Below the pieces are notes generated by a model that saw nothing but the letters and a program-made list of their open reading frames with translations, was not told the DNA's origin and did no database searches. Source: Sphaerisporangium perillae (GTDB lineage: Bacteria > Actinomycetota > Actinomycetes > Streptosporangiales > Streptosporangiaceae). From it: a stretch of 64,000 nucleotides of DNA. This document shows positions 43,362-53,987 of the stretch, in pieces. Both the position numbers and the translations under genes were made by a program. The stretch lies in contig NZ_JALLPO010000020.1 in assembly GCF_023276435.1 (NCBI RefSeq), positions 62,001-126,000 on the forward strand, written 5' to 3'. Position 1 is the stretch's first letter. Every line of letters begins with the position of its first letter.

Positions 43362-44219
43362 GTGTCTGAGCGCGAAGAAGACTGGAAGTGGACGGAGAGC
43401 GAGCAGGTTCACCTGCCGCCGGAAATCGACACGACCAAGCCGAGCATCTCGCGCGTATATGACTTCATGCTCAACGGCAAGGACAACTTCGCCGTCGACC
43501 GCCAGGTCGCCGAGATGGCACTGCGCATCGCCCCCAACGCCAAGGAGATCGCGCAGGCCGGCCGGCGGTTCCTGAGCCGCGCGGTCCGGTACCTGGCCGC
43601 CGAGGAGGGGATCCGCCAGTTCATCGACCTCGGCTCCGGGCTGCCCACCCGGGGGAACGTCCACGAGATCGCCCAGCGGGTCGACCCGGCGGCGCAGGTG
43701 GTGTACGTGGACAACGACCCCATCGTCCTCGCCCACGGCAGGGCGCTGCTGGCGACCAACGGCACCACCACGGTCATCCAGGCCGACGTCCGCGAACCGC
43801 AGGCGATCCTGGACCATCCCACGTTGCGCGAGTTCATCGACTTCACCCAGCCGATCGGCCTGCTGCTCTTCAGCATCCTGCACCACCTCAACGACGACGA
43901 GGACCCCGTGGGCGTCGCCGCCGCCCTGGTGGACGCCCTCCCGTCCGGCAGCTTCGTCGCCATGTCCAACTTCTACGACCCCGGCGACGAGCATCCCGAG
44001 TCGTCCCGGCAGGCGCTGACCGCCGAGAAGCTCTTCAACGAGAACCTGGGCACCGGGCGGTGGCGCACCCGCGACGAGCTCATGGCGTACTTCGGCGGCC
44101 TGGAGATGGTGGAGCCGGGCCTGGTGCCGCTCGCGGAGTGGCGCCCCGAGCCCGGGGACACCTGGGAGCGCAGCCTCGCCTACTACACCGTGGTCGGCGC
44201 CGTCGCCCGCAAGCCCTGA
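43362..44219 (+). CDS. SAM-dependent methyltransferase, PF04672 (DUF574) family
   Basis: A 285-residue protein. It has the characteristic N-terminal PSISRVYDFMLNGKDNFAVDR, the SAM-binding motif QFIDLGSGLPTRGNVHEIAQ, the acidic VVYVDNDPIVLAHG, and LLLFSILHHLNDDEDP; the end WERSLAYYTVVGAVARKP is also typical. This family is strongly expanded in streptomycetes and relatives, and its substrates are mostly unknown. The GTG start at 43362 has GGGGACGG upstream. The 186 bp before it are unusually AT-rich for this DNA and probably hold its promoter. Confidence 0.92.
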   Translation: MSEREEDWKWTESEQVHLPPEIDTTKPSISRVYDFMLNGKDNFAVDRQVAEMALRIAPNAKEIAQAGRRFLSRAVRYLAAEEGIRQFIDLGSGLPTRGNVHEIAQRVDPAAQVVYVDNDPIVLAHGRALLATNGTTTVIQADVREPQAILDHPTLREFIDFTQPIGLLLFSILHHLNDDEDPVGVAAALVDALPSGSFVAMSNFYDPGDEHPESSRQALTAEKLFNENLGTGRWRTRDELMAYFGGLEMVEPGLVPLAEWRPEPGDTWERSLAYYTVVGAVARKP

Positions 44220-44282
44220 AACACCCCCTCCCGCCTGCCCGGCTCCCGCACGGCCGACAATGGCATGGAGGGGGGATGGCGT

Positions 44283-45203
44283 ATGCGGGTGGCCGTACTC
44301 GGGATGGGCAACATGGGCCGGGCCGTGGCGGGGCGCCTGCTCGCCGAGGGGTACCACGTCACGGTGTGGAACCGGACGCCGGGCAGGGTGGCCGAGGTGA
44401 TCGAGGCCGGCGCCGTGGAGGCGTCATCCCCGGCGGAGGCGGCGCTGGGCACCGAGGCGGTGCTGATGTCGCTCACCGACGACCGTGCCGTCCTTGAGGT
44501 CATGGAGCGGCTGACCGGGCTCGGCTCCGCCGCCGACACGCGGCTCCTCGCCGACGTGCCCGGTACGACCGCCACGGCGGACGTGGCGGAGGCGCCGGTC
44601 GTGGTCGACATGAGCACGATCTCGCCCGACACCTCCCGGATCCTGCGCGACATGGCCCCCGGACGGCGGTTCCTGGCCGCGCCGATCATGGGCGCGCCCC
44701 AGGCGGTCCTCGGCGGGACGGCCTCCGGGCTGCTGGGAGGCGACCGGGGGGTGGCCGACCGGCTCGAGCCGATCTGGTCGCGCCTGTTCTCCGCCTACTG
44801 GTACTGCGGCGAGGATCCCGGGAGCGCGTCGACGTTCAAGCTGCTCAACAACTACCTGATGATGTCCGGCGTGGCCGTCGTCGCCGAGGTGGTGGCCACC
44901 GCCGAGGCGGCAGGGCTCGACCGCACGCTGCTGCGCGAGGCCCTGCACCGCTGGCCGACCGTGGCGCCGGGCCTGCACAACAGGCTCGACGCCATCATCG
45001 ACGGCGACCACCAGGGCTGGTTCGCCACGCGTCTCGGCGCCAAGGACGTGCGGCTGCTCGCCGAGGTCGCGGAGTCCAGCGGGATCACCCCGCCCATCGC
45101 CCGGCTGGTCCAGCGGCGCTACGAGGAGGCGGCCGACCAGGGCTGGAGCGAGGCCGACATCACGGCCGTCGTGGAGCTGCTCCGCGCACGACGCCCCGCG
45201 TAG
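44283..45203 (+). CDS. NAD(P)-dependent beta-hydroxyacid dehydrogenase/imine reductase-like enzyme
   Basis: A 306-residue enzyme. The Rossmann start is VAVLGMGNMGRAVAGRLLAEGYHVTVWNRTPGR; Asn-Arg-Thr after the second strand indicates NADP preference. DMSTISPDTSR and the later FKLLNNYLMM (catalytic-type Lys in 3-hydroxyisobutyrate dehydrogenases) define the superfamily; the C-terminal helical part (ARLGAKDVRLL-like, GITPPIARLVQRRYEEAADQG) matches it. Imine reductases share this fold and keep other residues at the Lys position, so a true hydroxyacid dehydrogenase is favoured. The ATG at 44283 has GGAGGGGGG upstream. It is followed by a pair of 34-bp direct repeats. Confidence 0.87.
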   Translation: MRVAVLGMGNMGRAVAGRLLAEGYHVTVWNRTPGRVAEVIEAGAVEASSPAEAALGTEAVLMSLTDDRAVLEVMERLTGLGSAADTRLLADVPGTTATADVAEAPVVVDMSTISPDTSRILRDMAPGRRFLAAPIMGAPQAVLGGTASGLLGGDRGVADRLEPIWSRLFSAYWYCGEDPGSASTFKLLNNYLMMSGVAVVAEVVATAEAAGLDRTLLREALHRWPTVAPGLHNRLDAIIDGDHQGWFATRLGAKDVRLLAEVAESSGITPPIARLVQRRYEEAADQGWSEADITAVVELLRARRPA

Positions 45204-45216
45204 CGCCGTCGCGGTG

Positions 45217-45283
45217 CCGCCCTGCTCGGGGTCGCCCCGCGTCGTGGAGCCGCTCTGCTGGGAGTCGCCCCGCATCGTGGAGC
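45217..45283. repeat. Two 33-34 bp direct repeats at the 3' end of the dehydrogenase gene
   Basis: Two consecutive units share CTGCT-GG-GTCGCCCCGC-TCGTGGAGC with a few substitutions (45217-45250 and 45251-45283). They lie between the convergent dehydrogenase and alcohol dehydrogenase genes. Confidence 0.6.
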
Positions 45284-45321
45284 GGCCCCGCGCGGGCCGG
45301 CCTCCGGCGAGCCGGGCCTGG

Positions 45322-46326
45322 TCAGCCGCCGATGCGCAGGACGGCGGCGCCGATGACGCGGTCCGCCGCGAGATCGGCCAGCGCCTCGTCGGCGCGGTCG
45401 AAGTCGTACGGGGTCGTGGTGACCTGGAGCGGGTGGAGCGTGGCCAGCTTGAGGAACGTGCGGCCGTCGTCGCGGGTGTTGGCGGTGACGCTCCGCAGAG
45501 TGCGCTCGTAGAACAGGTGCTCCTCGTAGTTCAGCGAGGGGATGTCCGTGAGGTGGATGCCGGCCACGGCCAGGGTGCCTCCCATGTCGAGGGCCTTCAG
45601 GGCCACCGGGACGAGATCGCCGACGGGCGCGAAGATGATCGCGGCGTCCAGCGGCTCCGGCGGGGCCGCGTACGCGTCGCCGGCCGAGGCGGCGCCGAGC
45701 TCCAGCGCGAGCTCCTGGGCTCGCGGGGACCGGGTCAGCACGTGCACCGTGGCGCCCTGGGCGATCGCAACCTGGGCGATGAGATGCGCGGAGGCCCCGA
45801 AGCCGTAGATGCCGAGCCGCCCGCCCGGCGGCAGGTCGGCGCGCGAGAGGGACCGGTAGCCGATGATGCCCGCGCACAGCAGCGGAGCCAGCCGCTCGGC
45901 GGGGATGTCCTCGGGCAGCTCGTAGACGTAGTCCTCCAGCGCGGTGGTGTACTCGGCGTACCCGCCGTCGACGTCCCAGCCGGTGTATCCGGCGTTCGGG
46001 CACAGGTTCTCCGATCCGCGCAGGCAGTAGCGGCATTCCCCGCAGGTCGAGTGCAGCCAGGCCACGCCGACGCGGGCGCCGATCTCCAGCCGCTCGGCGC
46101 CGGCGCCCCTGGCCACGACCCGGCCGACGACCTCGTGCCCGGGGACGGTGTCCGGCCGCCGGGGCGGCAGATCGCCCTCAGCCAGGTGCAGGTCGGTGCG
46201 GCAGACGGCGCAGACCTCGACCTTGACCAGCACCTCGCCGGGGGCGGGGGCGGGCACGGGCAGCCGCACGCGCTGGAGCGGCTTGCCGTCCATGGGCCCT
46301 GGGCGGCGCACCACCCAGGCGGTCAT
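45322..46326 (-). CDS. Zinc-dependent alcohol dehydrogenase (MDR superfamily)
   Basis: A 334-residue enzyme from the ATG at 46326, which has GGAGG 10 bases upstream; the ATG at 46335 is too close to it. Catalytic-zinc residues are Cys in [10 protein letters not shown] and His-Glu in VPGHEVVG; the structural-zinc lobe is [18 protein letters not shown](P) binding: [21 protein letters not shown]. The motif set ([28 protein letters not shown]) matches actinobacterial AdhA-like enzymes oxidising primary alcohols or reducing aldehydes. A role in detoxification or alcohol use is likely but the substrate is open. It is divergent from the TnpB relic. Confidence 0.92.
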   Translation of the reverse strand: MTAWVVRRPGPMDGKPLQRVRLPVPAPAPGEVLVKVEVCAVCRTDLHLAEGDLPPRRPDTVPGHEVVGRVVARGAGAERLEIGARVGVAWLHSTCGECRYCLRGSENLCPNAGYTGWDVDGGYAEYTTALEDYVYELPEDIPAERLAPLLCAGIIGYRSLSRADLPPGGRLGIYGFGASAHLIAQVAIAQGATVHVLTRSPRAQELALELGAASAGDAYAAPPEPLDAAIIFAPVGDLVPVALKALDMGGTLAVAGIHLTDIPSLNYEEHLFYERTLRSVTANTRDDGRTFLKLATLHPLQVTTTPYDFDRADEALADLAADRVIGAAVLRIGG

Positions 46327-46543
46327 CTCGGCCATGCCTCCATGGTCACACGCCGCGCTTCGGATGCGACGGAGGCCGAACGTGCCGTCGGGTACCCTCA
46401 CGGCCCTCAAAGGCGGACCCGGCAGTTCGCCCGCGCCCTGCGCTCGGGTGGAGACCTCTGCCTTCAGGAAACGCGGCACAGTGTGGAACGGTGTGGAATC
46501 GAATCGGTGTTCGCATACGGTTGATCGTGCTTAAGTACGAGCC

Positions 46544-46743
46544 GTGGCGCGAACCGTGAAGCGGGCGTTCAGATACCGCTTCTATCCGACCTCCGGGCAG
46601 GCTGAGGCGCTTGCCCGGACGTTCGGGTGCGTCCGTTCGGTGTACAACAAGGCCCTGGAGGAACGCACCCGCGCCTACAGGCGGGAAGGCAAAGGGGTTG
46701 CCGCACTGCGGCACGAGACCGGCATGCCGGTGGAAGGTGGACG

Positions 46744-46747
<4 letters not shown>
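46544..46747 (+). pseudogene. TnpB (IS605/IS607 OrfB) N-terminal relic
   Basis: Sixty-seven codons read VKRAFRYRFYPTSGQAEALARTFGCVRSVYNKALEERTRAYRREGKG, the N-terminal helix-turn-helix of TnpB/OrfB transposases of the IS200/IS605 and IS607 groups. The RuvC nuclease, zinc finger and right end are missing; the frame runs into the ribosome-binding region of the kinase gene and stops 1 bp after its ATG. The remnant therefore forms part of the 5' region of that gene, and the about 80 bp upstream may be the element's old left end. No omega-RNA region can remain. Confidence 0.75.
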
Positions 46748-48260
<1,513 letters not shown>

Positions 48261-48264
<4 letters not shown>

Positions 48265-51089
48265 GCGAGGCCCCGGAGGACTCGGCGAGCCGAGTGACGC
48301 ACGGCGTGGCGGATCCGGTGGATCCGGCGGGCCAGGCGGTGTACGACGTCGTGGTCGTCGGGGCGGGCGTCGTGGGCAGCGCGATCGCCCGCGAGCTCTC
48401 CCACCACGACCTGCGGGTCGCCCTGATCGACGCCGCCGACGACGTCGGGGAGGGCACGTCCAAGGCGAACACCGCGATCCTGCACACCGGCTTCGACGCG
48501 ACCCCCGGGACACTGGAGTCGCGGCTGGTGCGTCGCGGCTACGAGCTGCTCAAGGACTACGCGGCCGCGACCGGCATCCCCGTCGAGCCGCTCGGCGCCC
48601 TGCTCGTCGCCTGGGACGCGGAACAGCTCGCCGCGCTGCCCGGCCTGCGGGCCAAGGCCGAGGCGAACGGCTATCCGCTGACGCGGATCATCGACGCCGA
48701 CGAGGTCTACCGCAGGGAACCCCGGCTCGGCCCCGGCGCCCTCGGAGCCCTGGAGGTGCCGGGGGAGAGCATCATCTGCCCCTGGACCGCCACCCTGGCG
48801 TACGCCACCGAGGCCGTCCGCGCCGGAGTCGACCTGCGCCTTTCGACCCGGGTCGTGGACGTGGTCCCCGGACGTGACGGTACCCCGCACGAGATCCACA
48901 CCGGCTGCGGCGTGCTGCGCGCCCGTCATGTGGTGAACGCCGCCGGCCTCTGGTCCGACGAGCTCGACCGGCGGTTCGGGCACCAAGGGTTCACCGTCAC
49001 GCCGCGCCGCGGCGAGCTGATGGTCTTCGACAAGCTGGCCCGCCCGCTGGTGAACCACATCCTGCTTCCCGTCCCCACCTCGCGCGGCAAGGGCGTCCTG
49101 GTCGCCCCGACCGTGTACGGGAACGTCATGCTCGGCCCCACCGCCGAGGACCTGGACGACAAGACCGACACCGGCTCCTCGCCCGAGGGACTGCGGTTCC
49201 TCAGGGAGAAGGGCATGAAGATCATGCCCGAGCTCCTCCGGGAGCAGGTCACGGCGGTGTACGCCGGGCTGCGCGCCGCCACCGAGCACCGCGACTACCA
49301 GCTCCGCTCCCACCCCGAGCAGCGTTACGTCTGCGTGGGCGGCATCCGGTCCACCGGGCTGACCGCGTCCCTGGCCATCGCCGAGCATGTCATGGAGCTG
49401 CTCGCCGAGGCTGGGCTTCAAGCCGGGCCCGGCCGCGAGTCCGCGCCGCCCCGGATGCCCGGCATCGGAGAGGCGCTCCCGCGCCCGTACCAGCGGGCCT
49501 GCCTCATCGCCGACGACCCCGACTACGGGCGCGTCGTCTGCCACTGCGAGCGGGTGACCCGCGGCGAGATCCGCGACGCGATGCACGCGACCGTGCCGCC
49601 GCGCACGCTGGACGGCCTGCGCCGCCGCACCCGGGCGCTCAACGGCCGCTGCCAGGGGTTCTACTGCGGAGCCGAGGTACGCGATCTGTTCACCCACCCG
49701 CCCGCGCCCGGTCAGGCACCGCTCGGCGAGAGCGAGCACCGGGCATCGCCCGACGGGAGAGAGCCGGGTCGGGTGCCGCGCAACGGGAGCGGGCCGGATC
49801 GCGCGGTGCTCGGCGTCCAGGAGGCGGACGACGCCGGGGCCGGCGTGCGCGAGCGCGCCGTCGAGGTGCTCGTCGTCGGGGCCGGGCCGGCCGGTCTGGC
49901 CGCGGCCGCGGAGCTGGCCCGTGCGGGCGCCGGCCGGGTGGAGGTGCTTGACAGGGAAGAGCAGGCCGGAGGCGTCCCGCGCCATTCGCACCACACCGGC
50001 TACGGGATACGCGACCTGCGCCGCGTGATGACAGGGCCCGCCTACGCCCGCCACTACACCGAGCTCGCGGCCGCCGCCGGCGCCACCGTGCGTACCGGCG
50101 TCACGGCCACCGGATGGGCCGGCCCGCTCACGCTGGAGACGACCGGCCCCGGCGGCCTGGAGAGGATCACCGCCGGCGCGGTCGTCCTGGCCACCGGAGC
50201 GCGGGAGCGCCCGCGCAGCGCCCGGCTCGTCCCCGGTACACGCCCGGCCGGCGTCTACACGACCGGCATGCTCCAGCAGGCGGTGTACCTGCGCGGGCAG
50301 AGCGTCGGGAAGCGCGCGGTGATCGTGGGCGCCGAGCACGTCAGCTACTCCGCGGTGCTGACGCTGGACCACGCCGGGGTGCGGGTCGCCGCCATGGTCA
50401 CCGACCTGCCTCGCCAGCAGTCCTACGCCGCCTTCCGGCTCGGCGCCGGGGTGCGCTACCGCTTCCCGCTGCTGACCGGGACCACGGTGACCGGGCTCGT
50501 CGGGCGGGCACGGCTCCAGGGAGTCGAGGTGCGGCGGGCCGACGGGCGCGTCGAGGTGATCGAGGCCGACACGATCGTGTTCACCGGCGACTGGATACCC
50601 GACCACGAGCTGGCACGGCGCGGCGGCCTGGACATCGACCCCGGGACCCTGGGGCCGTCCGTCGACACGGCCCTGCGGACCTCGGCCCCGGGGGTCTTCG
50701 CGGCGGGCAACCTTCTGCACCCGGTCGCGACGGCCGACGTGGTGGCGCTCGACGGCCGGCACGTCGCCCGTTCGGTCCTCGCGTTCCTCTCCGGCGGCCC
50801 CGGCGCCGCCGACGTTCCCGGCGTGCCGCTCGCCGTCCAGCAGCCGCTGCGCTGGGTGTCCCCGGGCCGCGTGGGACCGGACGGACCGCCGCCCCCGAGG
50901 GACCGGTTCACCCTGTGGACGACGCGGTTCGTGTCCCGGCCCACCATCGAGATCGTCCAGGATGGGCGGACGCTGCTCCGGCGCCACCCCCGGCGCACGC
51001 TCATACCGAACCGCCCGATCTCCATCCCGGCCGGATGGCGGACCACCGTCGACCCGGAGCGGGGCCCGGTCACGATCATCGTCACCTGA
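48261..51089 (+). CDS. Fusion of GlpA-like oxidase, BFD [2Fe-2S] domain and second flavoprotein
   Basis: A 942-residue protein with three joined enzymes. Residues 25-400 are a DAO-type FAD domain (VVVVGAGVVGSAIARELSHHDLRVALID, TSKANTAILHTGFDATPGTLESRL) like glycerol-3-phosphate dehydrogenase/oxidase. About 425-480 is a BFD-like domain with four Cys (VCHCERVTRGEIRDAM, then GRCQGFYC) for a [2Fe-2S] cluster. After a Gly/Arg linker, residues 535-860 form a second FAD/NAD(P) oxidoreductase (VLVVGAGPAGLAAAAELARAGAG, VVLATGARERP, GVFAAGNLLHPVATADVVALDG). It starts at GTG 48261, overlapping the kinase stop. The order resembles GlpA plus GlpB-like subunits merged, so electrons from glycerol 3-phosphate could pass along one chain. 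That path is inference. Confidence 0.88.
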
Positions 51090-51260
51090 TCGGCGAGGCT
51101 GCAGAGAGGGCGAGGTCGAGCCGCAGGCTGGCCGATCCGGCGTCGACGGTGAGCGCGACACGGGACACGTCCGAGCCATCCCCCGGCGGCCGGGTTTAGA
51201 TCTCGCATAGTGAGGAAGCGGGAGTACCCAGGACCACACCAGTAGAGGAGAAGGCGGCCC

Positions 51261-51734
51261 ATGGATGCCATCGTGCTGTTGAAGGACGACCACAAAACGG
51301 TCGAGAAGCTGTTCAAGCAGTTCGAGAAGGCGGGGGAGCGCGCCTACAAGGAGAAGCGGCAGATCGTCCAGCAGATCCTCCACGAGCTCACCACCCACGC
51401 CTACATTGAGGAGGAGATCTTCTACCCGACCGCTCGCAAGGACGTCCCCCAGACCGAGGACCACGTCCTCGAGAGCGTCGAGGAGCACCACGTCGTGGTG
51501 TGGATGCTGTCGGAGCTCAGGGACCTCGACCCGAAGGACGAGCGGTACGACGCCAAGGTCACCGTCCTGATGGAGAACGTCCGCCACCACGTGGAGGAAG
51601 AGGAGCAGGAGTGGTTCCCGCAGGTGCGGGAGGCCATGGGCCGCAAGAAGCTCCAGGAACTGGGCGAGCAGATGGAGAAGGCCAAGGCCGACGCGCCCGA
51701 CGACCCGCTGGCGCTGCTAAGCGCCAGGAAGTAG
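51261..51734 (+). CDS. Hemerythrin-like HHE domain protein
   Basis: A 157-residue four-helix-bundle protein. Iron-ligand candidates follow the family pattern: KDDHKTVEKLF (His 11), HELTTHAYIEEEIFYP (His and Glu), EEHHVVVWMLSEL, and the last HHVEEEEQEWFP. Such proteins bind a di-iron centre and sense or store O2 or NO, or protect against oxidative stress; the exact role here is open. GGAGAAGG lies 6 bases before the ATG. The final 20 residues are charged and Ala-rich. It is a single gene. Confidence 0.92.
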   Translation: MDAIVLLKDDHKTVEKLFKQFEKAGERAYKEKRQIVQQILHELTTHAYIEEEIFYPTARKDVPQTEDHVLESVEEHHVVVWMLSELRDLDPKDERYDAKVTVLMENVRHHVEEEEQEWFPQVREAMGRKKLQELGEQMEKAKADAPDDPLALLSARK

Positions 51735-51740
51735 GGCCCT

Positions 51741-51759
51741 TCCCGGTTCGGCGCCGGGA
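51741..51759 (+). terminator. Hairpin after the hemerythrin gene
   Basis: TCCCGG (51741-51746) pairs with CCGGGA (51754-51759) around a 7-nt loop, 7 bp past the stop. GGGC/GCCC outside can add pairs. Confidence 0.45.
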
Positions 51760-51838
51760 GGCGGAGCCCTTCCGGATCGAGCGCCAGGAGGGGGTAGGGC
51801 CGCCCGGGTGCGCGCCGGCCTGTGGCGGCGGTGGGTGG

Positions 51839-51946
51839 TCAGCCGGGATTGTTCGCGTGGGTCAGGGTCTCCCAGGCGACGAAGAGGCTGTTGGTGCCGG
51901 CGGGACGCTGCTGCTCGGTGAGGTGCGGGGCGCCGAGCGGGTCGCG
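51839..51946 (-). pseudogene. C-terminal fragment of an unrecognised protein
   Basis: On the minus strand 35 codons read RDPLGAPHLTEQQRPAGTN, then SLFVAWETLTHANNPG and TGA. The composition looks like genuine protein rather than shadow sequence, but an in-frame TGA lies directly upstream and I do not recognise the family. The remaining 327 bp between hemerythrin and the epimerase hold no gene. On the plus strand at about 51949-52028 another short protein-like stretch (VNPDKLEYLDRRLTDGG) suggests that two relics meet here. Confidence 0.3.
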
Positions 51947-52061
51947 TCAACCCCGACAAGCTCGAGTACCTGGATCGCCGGCTCACCGACGGCGGACGAC
52001 CACCCGCCCGCCACGGCTCCGGCGGGTGACGTACATGGGAGAGGCGGCGTCCGGACGGTGG

Positions 52062-52997
52062 TCAGGCGGGCCGAAGCGGGCCGATGCCCCAGCGATGGGT
52101 GACGGACTCTCCGGGGGCCAGGCGGATGACGTCCTCGCCGCTGCGGAAGGCGTTCGGCGGGCAGCTCATCGGCTCCACGGCCAGCCCCTGGCGGCGGTGG
52201 TCCGGGGCGAGGGTGTCGCCCGTGAAGAGCTGGAGCCACTCGATGCCCTCGGTCACCCACAGCTCGACGCCGCGCGAGCCGTCCGCGGTGGTCAGCCGTA
52301 CCCGTGCGAGCCCGTCGGCGTCGCGCGCCAGGCCCGTGAACGCCGTGTCGAGGGCGAGATCGCCGATCGGGCGCGGGGTGCGGAAGTCGTAGGTGGTGTA
52401 CTGGACGCCGCGCCTGCCGACGGGGATCTTACGGTCGTTAACGGCGAGCCATTCGGCGGCCGGCAGCTGTAGCACGGCGCCGTCGACCGGCTCGCCGAGC
52501 GTCAGGTACGGATGGGCGCCGAAGCCGTACGGCGCGGCGGTGTCCCCGGCGTTCCGCGCCCCTATCTCGACCTCGAGGCCGGAGTCGCCCAGGGCGTAGG
52601 AGACGGTCAGGTCGAGGATGTGCGGGTAGCCGGCCTGCGGGAACAGCCGCAGGCCCAGCGATATCGAACTGTCGTCGCGCGAGAAGACCCGCCAGGGGAG
52701 CGTCCGGGTGAAGCCGTGCGCGGCGTTGCCCGACTTGGGCTCGGTCAGCGCGAGCTGCCGCTCCTGGCCGTCGAAGGTGTAGCGCCCGTCCTCGATGCGG
52801 TTCGGCCAGGGGAGCAGCGGCACGCCCGCCGAGCCGGGCGGCGACTCCTTCTCGGAGTAGCCGACGATGAGCGGCCGGCCGTCGTGCGTCAGACTCCGCA
52901 ACCCCGCCCCGACCTCGGTGACGATGGCCCGGAAGCCGCCGCCCTCGATGGTGTGCTGGTCCCCGGTAGGCGCGATGCTCGTCACCCGCCAATTCAT
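52062..52997 (-). CDS. Aldose 1-epimerase family protein
   Basis: A 311-residue mutarotase-like enzyme. Signatures are AGLRSLTHDGRPLIVGY, PLLPWPNRIEDGRYTFDG, KSGNAAHGFTRTLPW (first catalytic His), APYGFGAHPYLTLG (second His), and the late Glu in GLAVEPMSCPPNAF. These enzymes interconvert alpha and beta anomers of aldoses such as galactose or glucose; some act on phosphorylated sugars. The ATG at 52997 is chosen because the open frame further upstream encodes only a Thr/Trp/Asp low-complexity run from a tandem repeat. It is probably monocistronic. Confidence 0.92.
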   Translation of the reverse strand: MNWRVTSIAPTGDQHTIEGGGFRAIVTEVGAGLRSLTHDGRPLIVGYSEKESPPGSAGVPLLPWPNRIEDGRYTFDGQERQLALTEPKSGNAAHGFTRTLPWRVFSRDDSSISLGLRLFPQAGYPHILDLTVSYALGDSGLEVEIGARNAGDTAAPYGFGAHPYLTLGEPVDGAVLQLPAAEWLAVNDRKIPVGRRGVQYTTYDFRTPRPIGDLALDTAFTGLARDADGLARVRLTTADGSRGVELWVTEGIEWLQLFTGDTLAPDHRRQGLAVEPMSCPPNAFRSGEDVIRLAPGESVTHRWGIGPLRPA

Positions 52998-53358
52998 ACC
53001 ATCGCCCCCGCCGCCCGCCGCCACCACCTCCAGATCAAGGTCCCAGGTCCAGAACCAGGTCCACGTCCGGGTCCGGGTCCAGCGCCCCGCTTCCTTCAGC
53101 CCCCCTCGGCCACCGGCCACCGGTCCTCGCTCTCCGTGCGCTTTCCGATCCCTATCGTCCAGCCCGTGGGGCGTAGGGGGAGCCGGTGATCCGAGTGTGG
53201 GGCGGCAGTGGGGTCTCGCTGCCGGAGATGCGGTGTTTGTCTTGAATCAGGCGACATTAACGGTGTGGCAGACCTCCTTCCACCGCGACGACGGGGGCGA
53301 TCACTCACCGGCCGCCCGAGGACGCACTGTCGGTCACTGCGGGGTGGGAGAACACGGC
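52998..53358. other. Gap with a short hexamer-like repeat
   Basis: Between about 53038 and 53090 the DNA consists of variants of CCGGGTCCGGGTC and CCAGGTCCAGAACC, a 6-bp-phased repeat directly upstream of the epimerase start. Otherwise I see no gene. The promoter of the small protein at 53359 must lie here but no clear -10/-35 pair stands out. Confidence 0.5.
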
Positions 53359-53658
53359 ATGGACTCGATCATCATGCGGGAGGCGACCCGCGGCATGACC
53401 TCCGAGGTCCTCGACGAGGGGGCCAAACTGCTGCGGTTGTACGAGTTTCTGACCGGCCTGGGTGTGGCGGCCGAACTCCACGAGCACATGCCCGCGCTCC
53501 TCCTCCACCGGCCGGACGTGGGCCTGCCGCTGTGGGTCTTCGTCGGATACGGAGGCGCGTACTTCTCCTGGCAGTCCGCCGAGAAACGCCACCCGGTAGC
53601 GGACGTACCAGGCGCCGCCCTAGCCCTGGCCGACTACATCAACGGACGAGTCTTCTAA
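53359..53658 (+). CDS. Small conserved-looking protein, function unknown
   Basis: A 99-residue protein starting at ATG 53359, with GGGAG about 9 bases upstream. The sequence MDSIIMREATRGMTSEVLDEGAKLLRLYEFLTGLGV predicts two helices; the later part (LPLWVFVGYGGAYFSWQSAEKRHPV, then ALALADYIN) resembles a short beta-alpha unit of the kind found in small actinomycete proteins encoded near DUF397 or XRE genes, but neither lies here. No catalytic motif is seen. Composition and codon use look genuine. Confidence 0.65.
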   Translation: MDSIIMREATRGMTSEVLDEGAKLLRLYEFLTGLGVAAELHEHMPALLLHRPDVGLPLWVFVGYGGAYFSWQSAEKRHPVADVPGAALALADYINGRVF

Positions 53659-53987
53659 CCCCAGCGACCCTAGATCGTGTCATGGGCGGCCCTCCACGCG
53701 CTTTCGCGTCGGTTCAGGCCCGGCCTCGCCATGCCGTCGTAGCGGATTACCTCATCGGGGATACCCGGTTCTTGTCGGAAGTACGGCGACACGCCCACTT
53801 ATAGCAGTTTTATGCCGAAAAGAAGACTATGGGTAGTCGTTTCATAAAAAGTGGGAAACCGATGGTCGGGTGGCAGTAAGCGGCCGTCAGCCGTCGGCGA
53901 CGGGACCTGTCTGTGGACGGCCGATTCGATTTCCACAGGGCTGGTCGGTTCGCCGTCGACGGTGCGGGGTGCTCGTAGACTGGCGCG
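53659..53987. other. Gene-free, AT-rich region before recQ
   Basis: No gene is supported. From 53800 to 53860 the DNA is strikingly AT-rich for this genome. It contains GACTA-TGGG-TAGTC (53825-53838); on the minus strand this hairpin is followed by TTCTTTT, so it looks like an intrinsic terminator for minus-strand transcription although no minus-strand gene precedes it. The recQ promoter probably lies between here and 53987. Confidence 0.45.

Noticed and set aside
51195-51235. GTTTAG...GGGAGTAC as a sigma-B-type promoter for the hemerythrin gene
   Set aside because: The spacing of about 20 bp between the elements is too long for that class, and the -10 element is a poor match.
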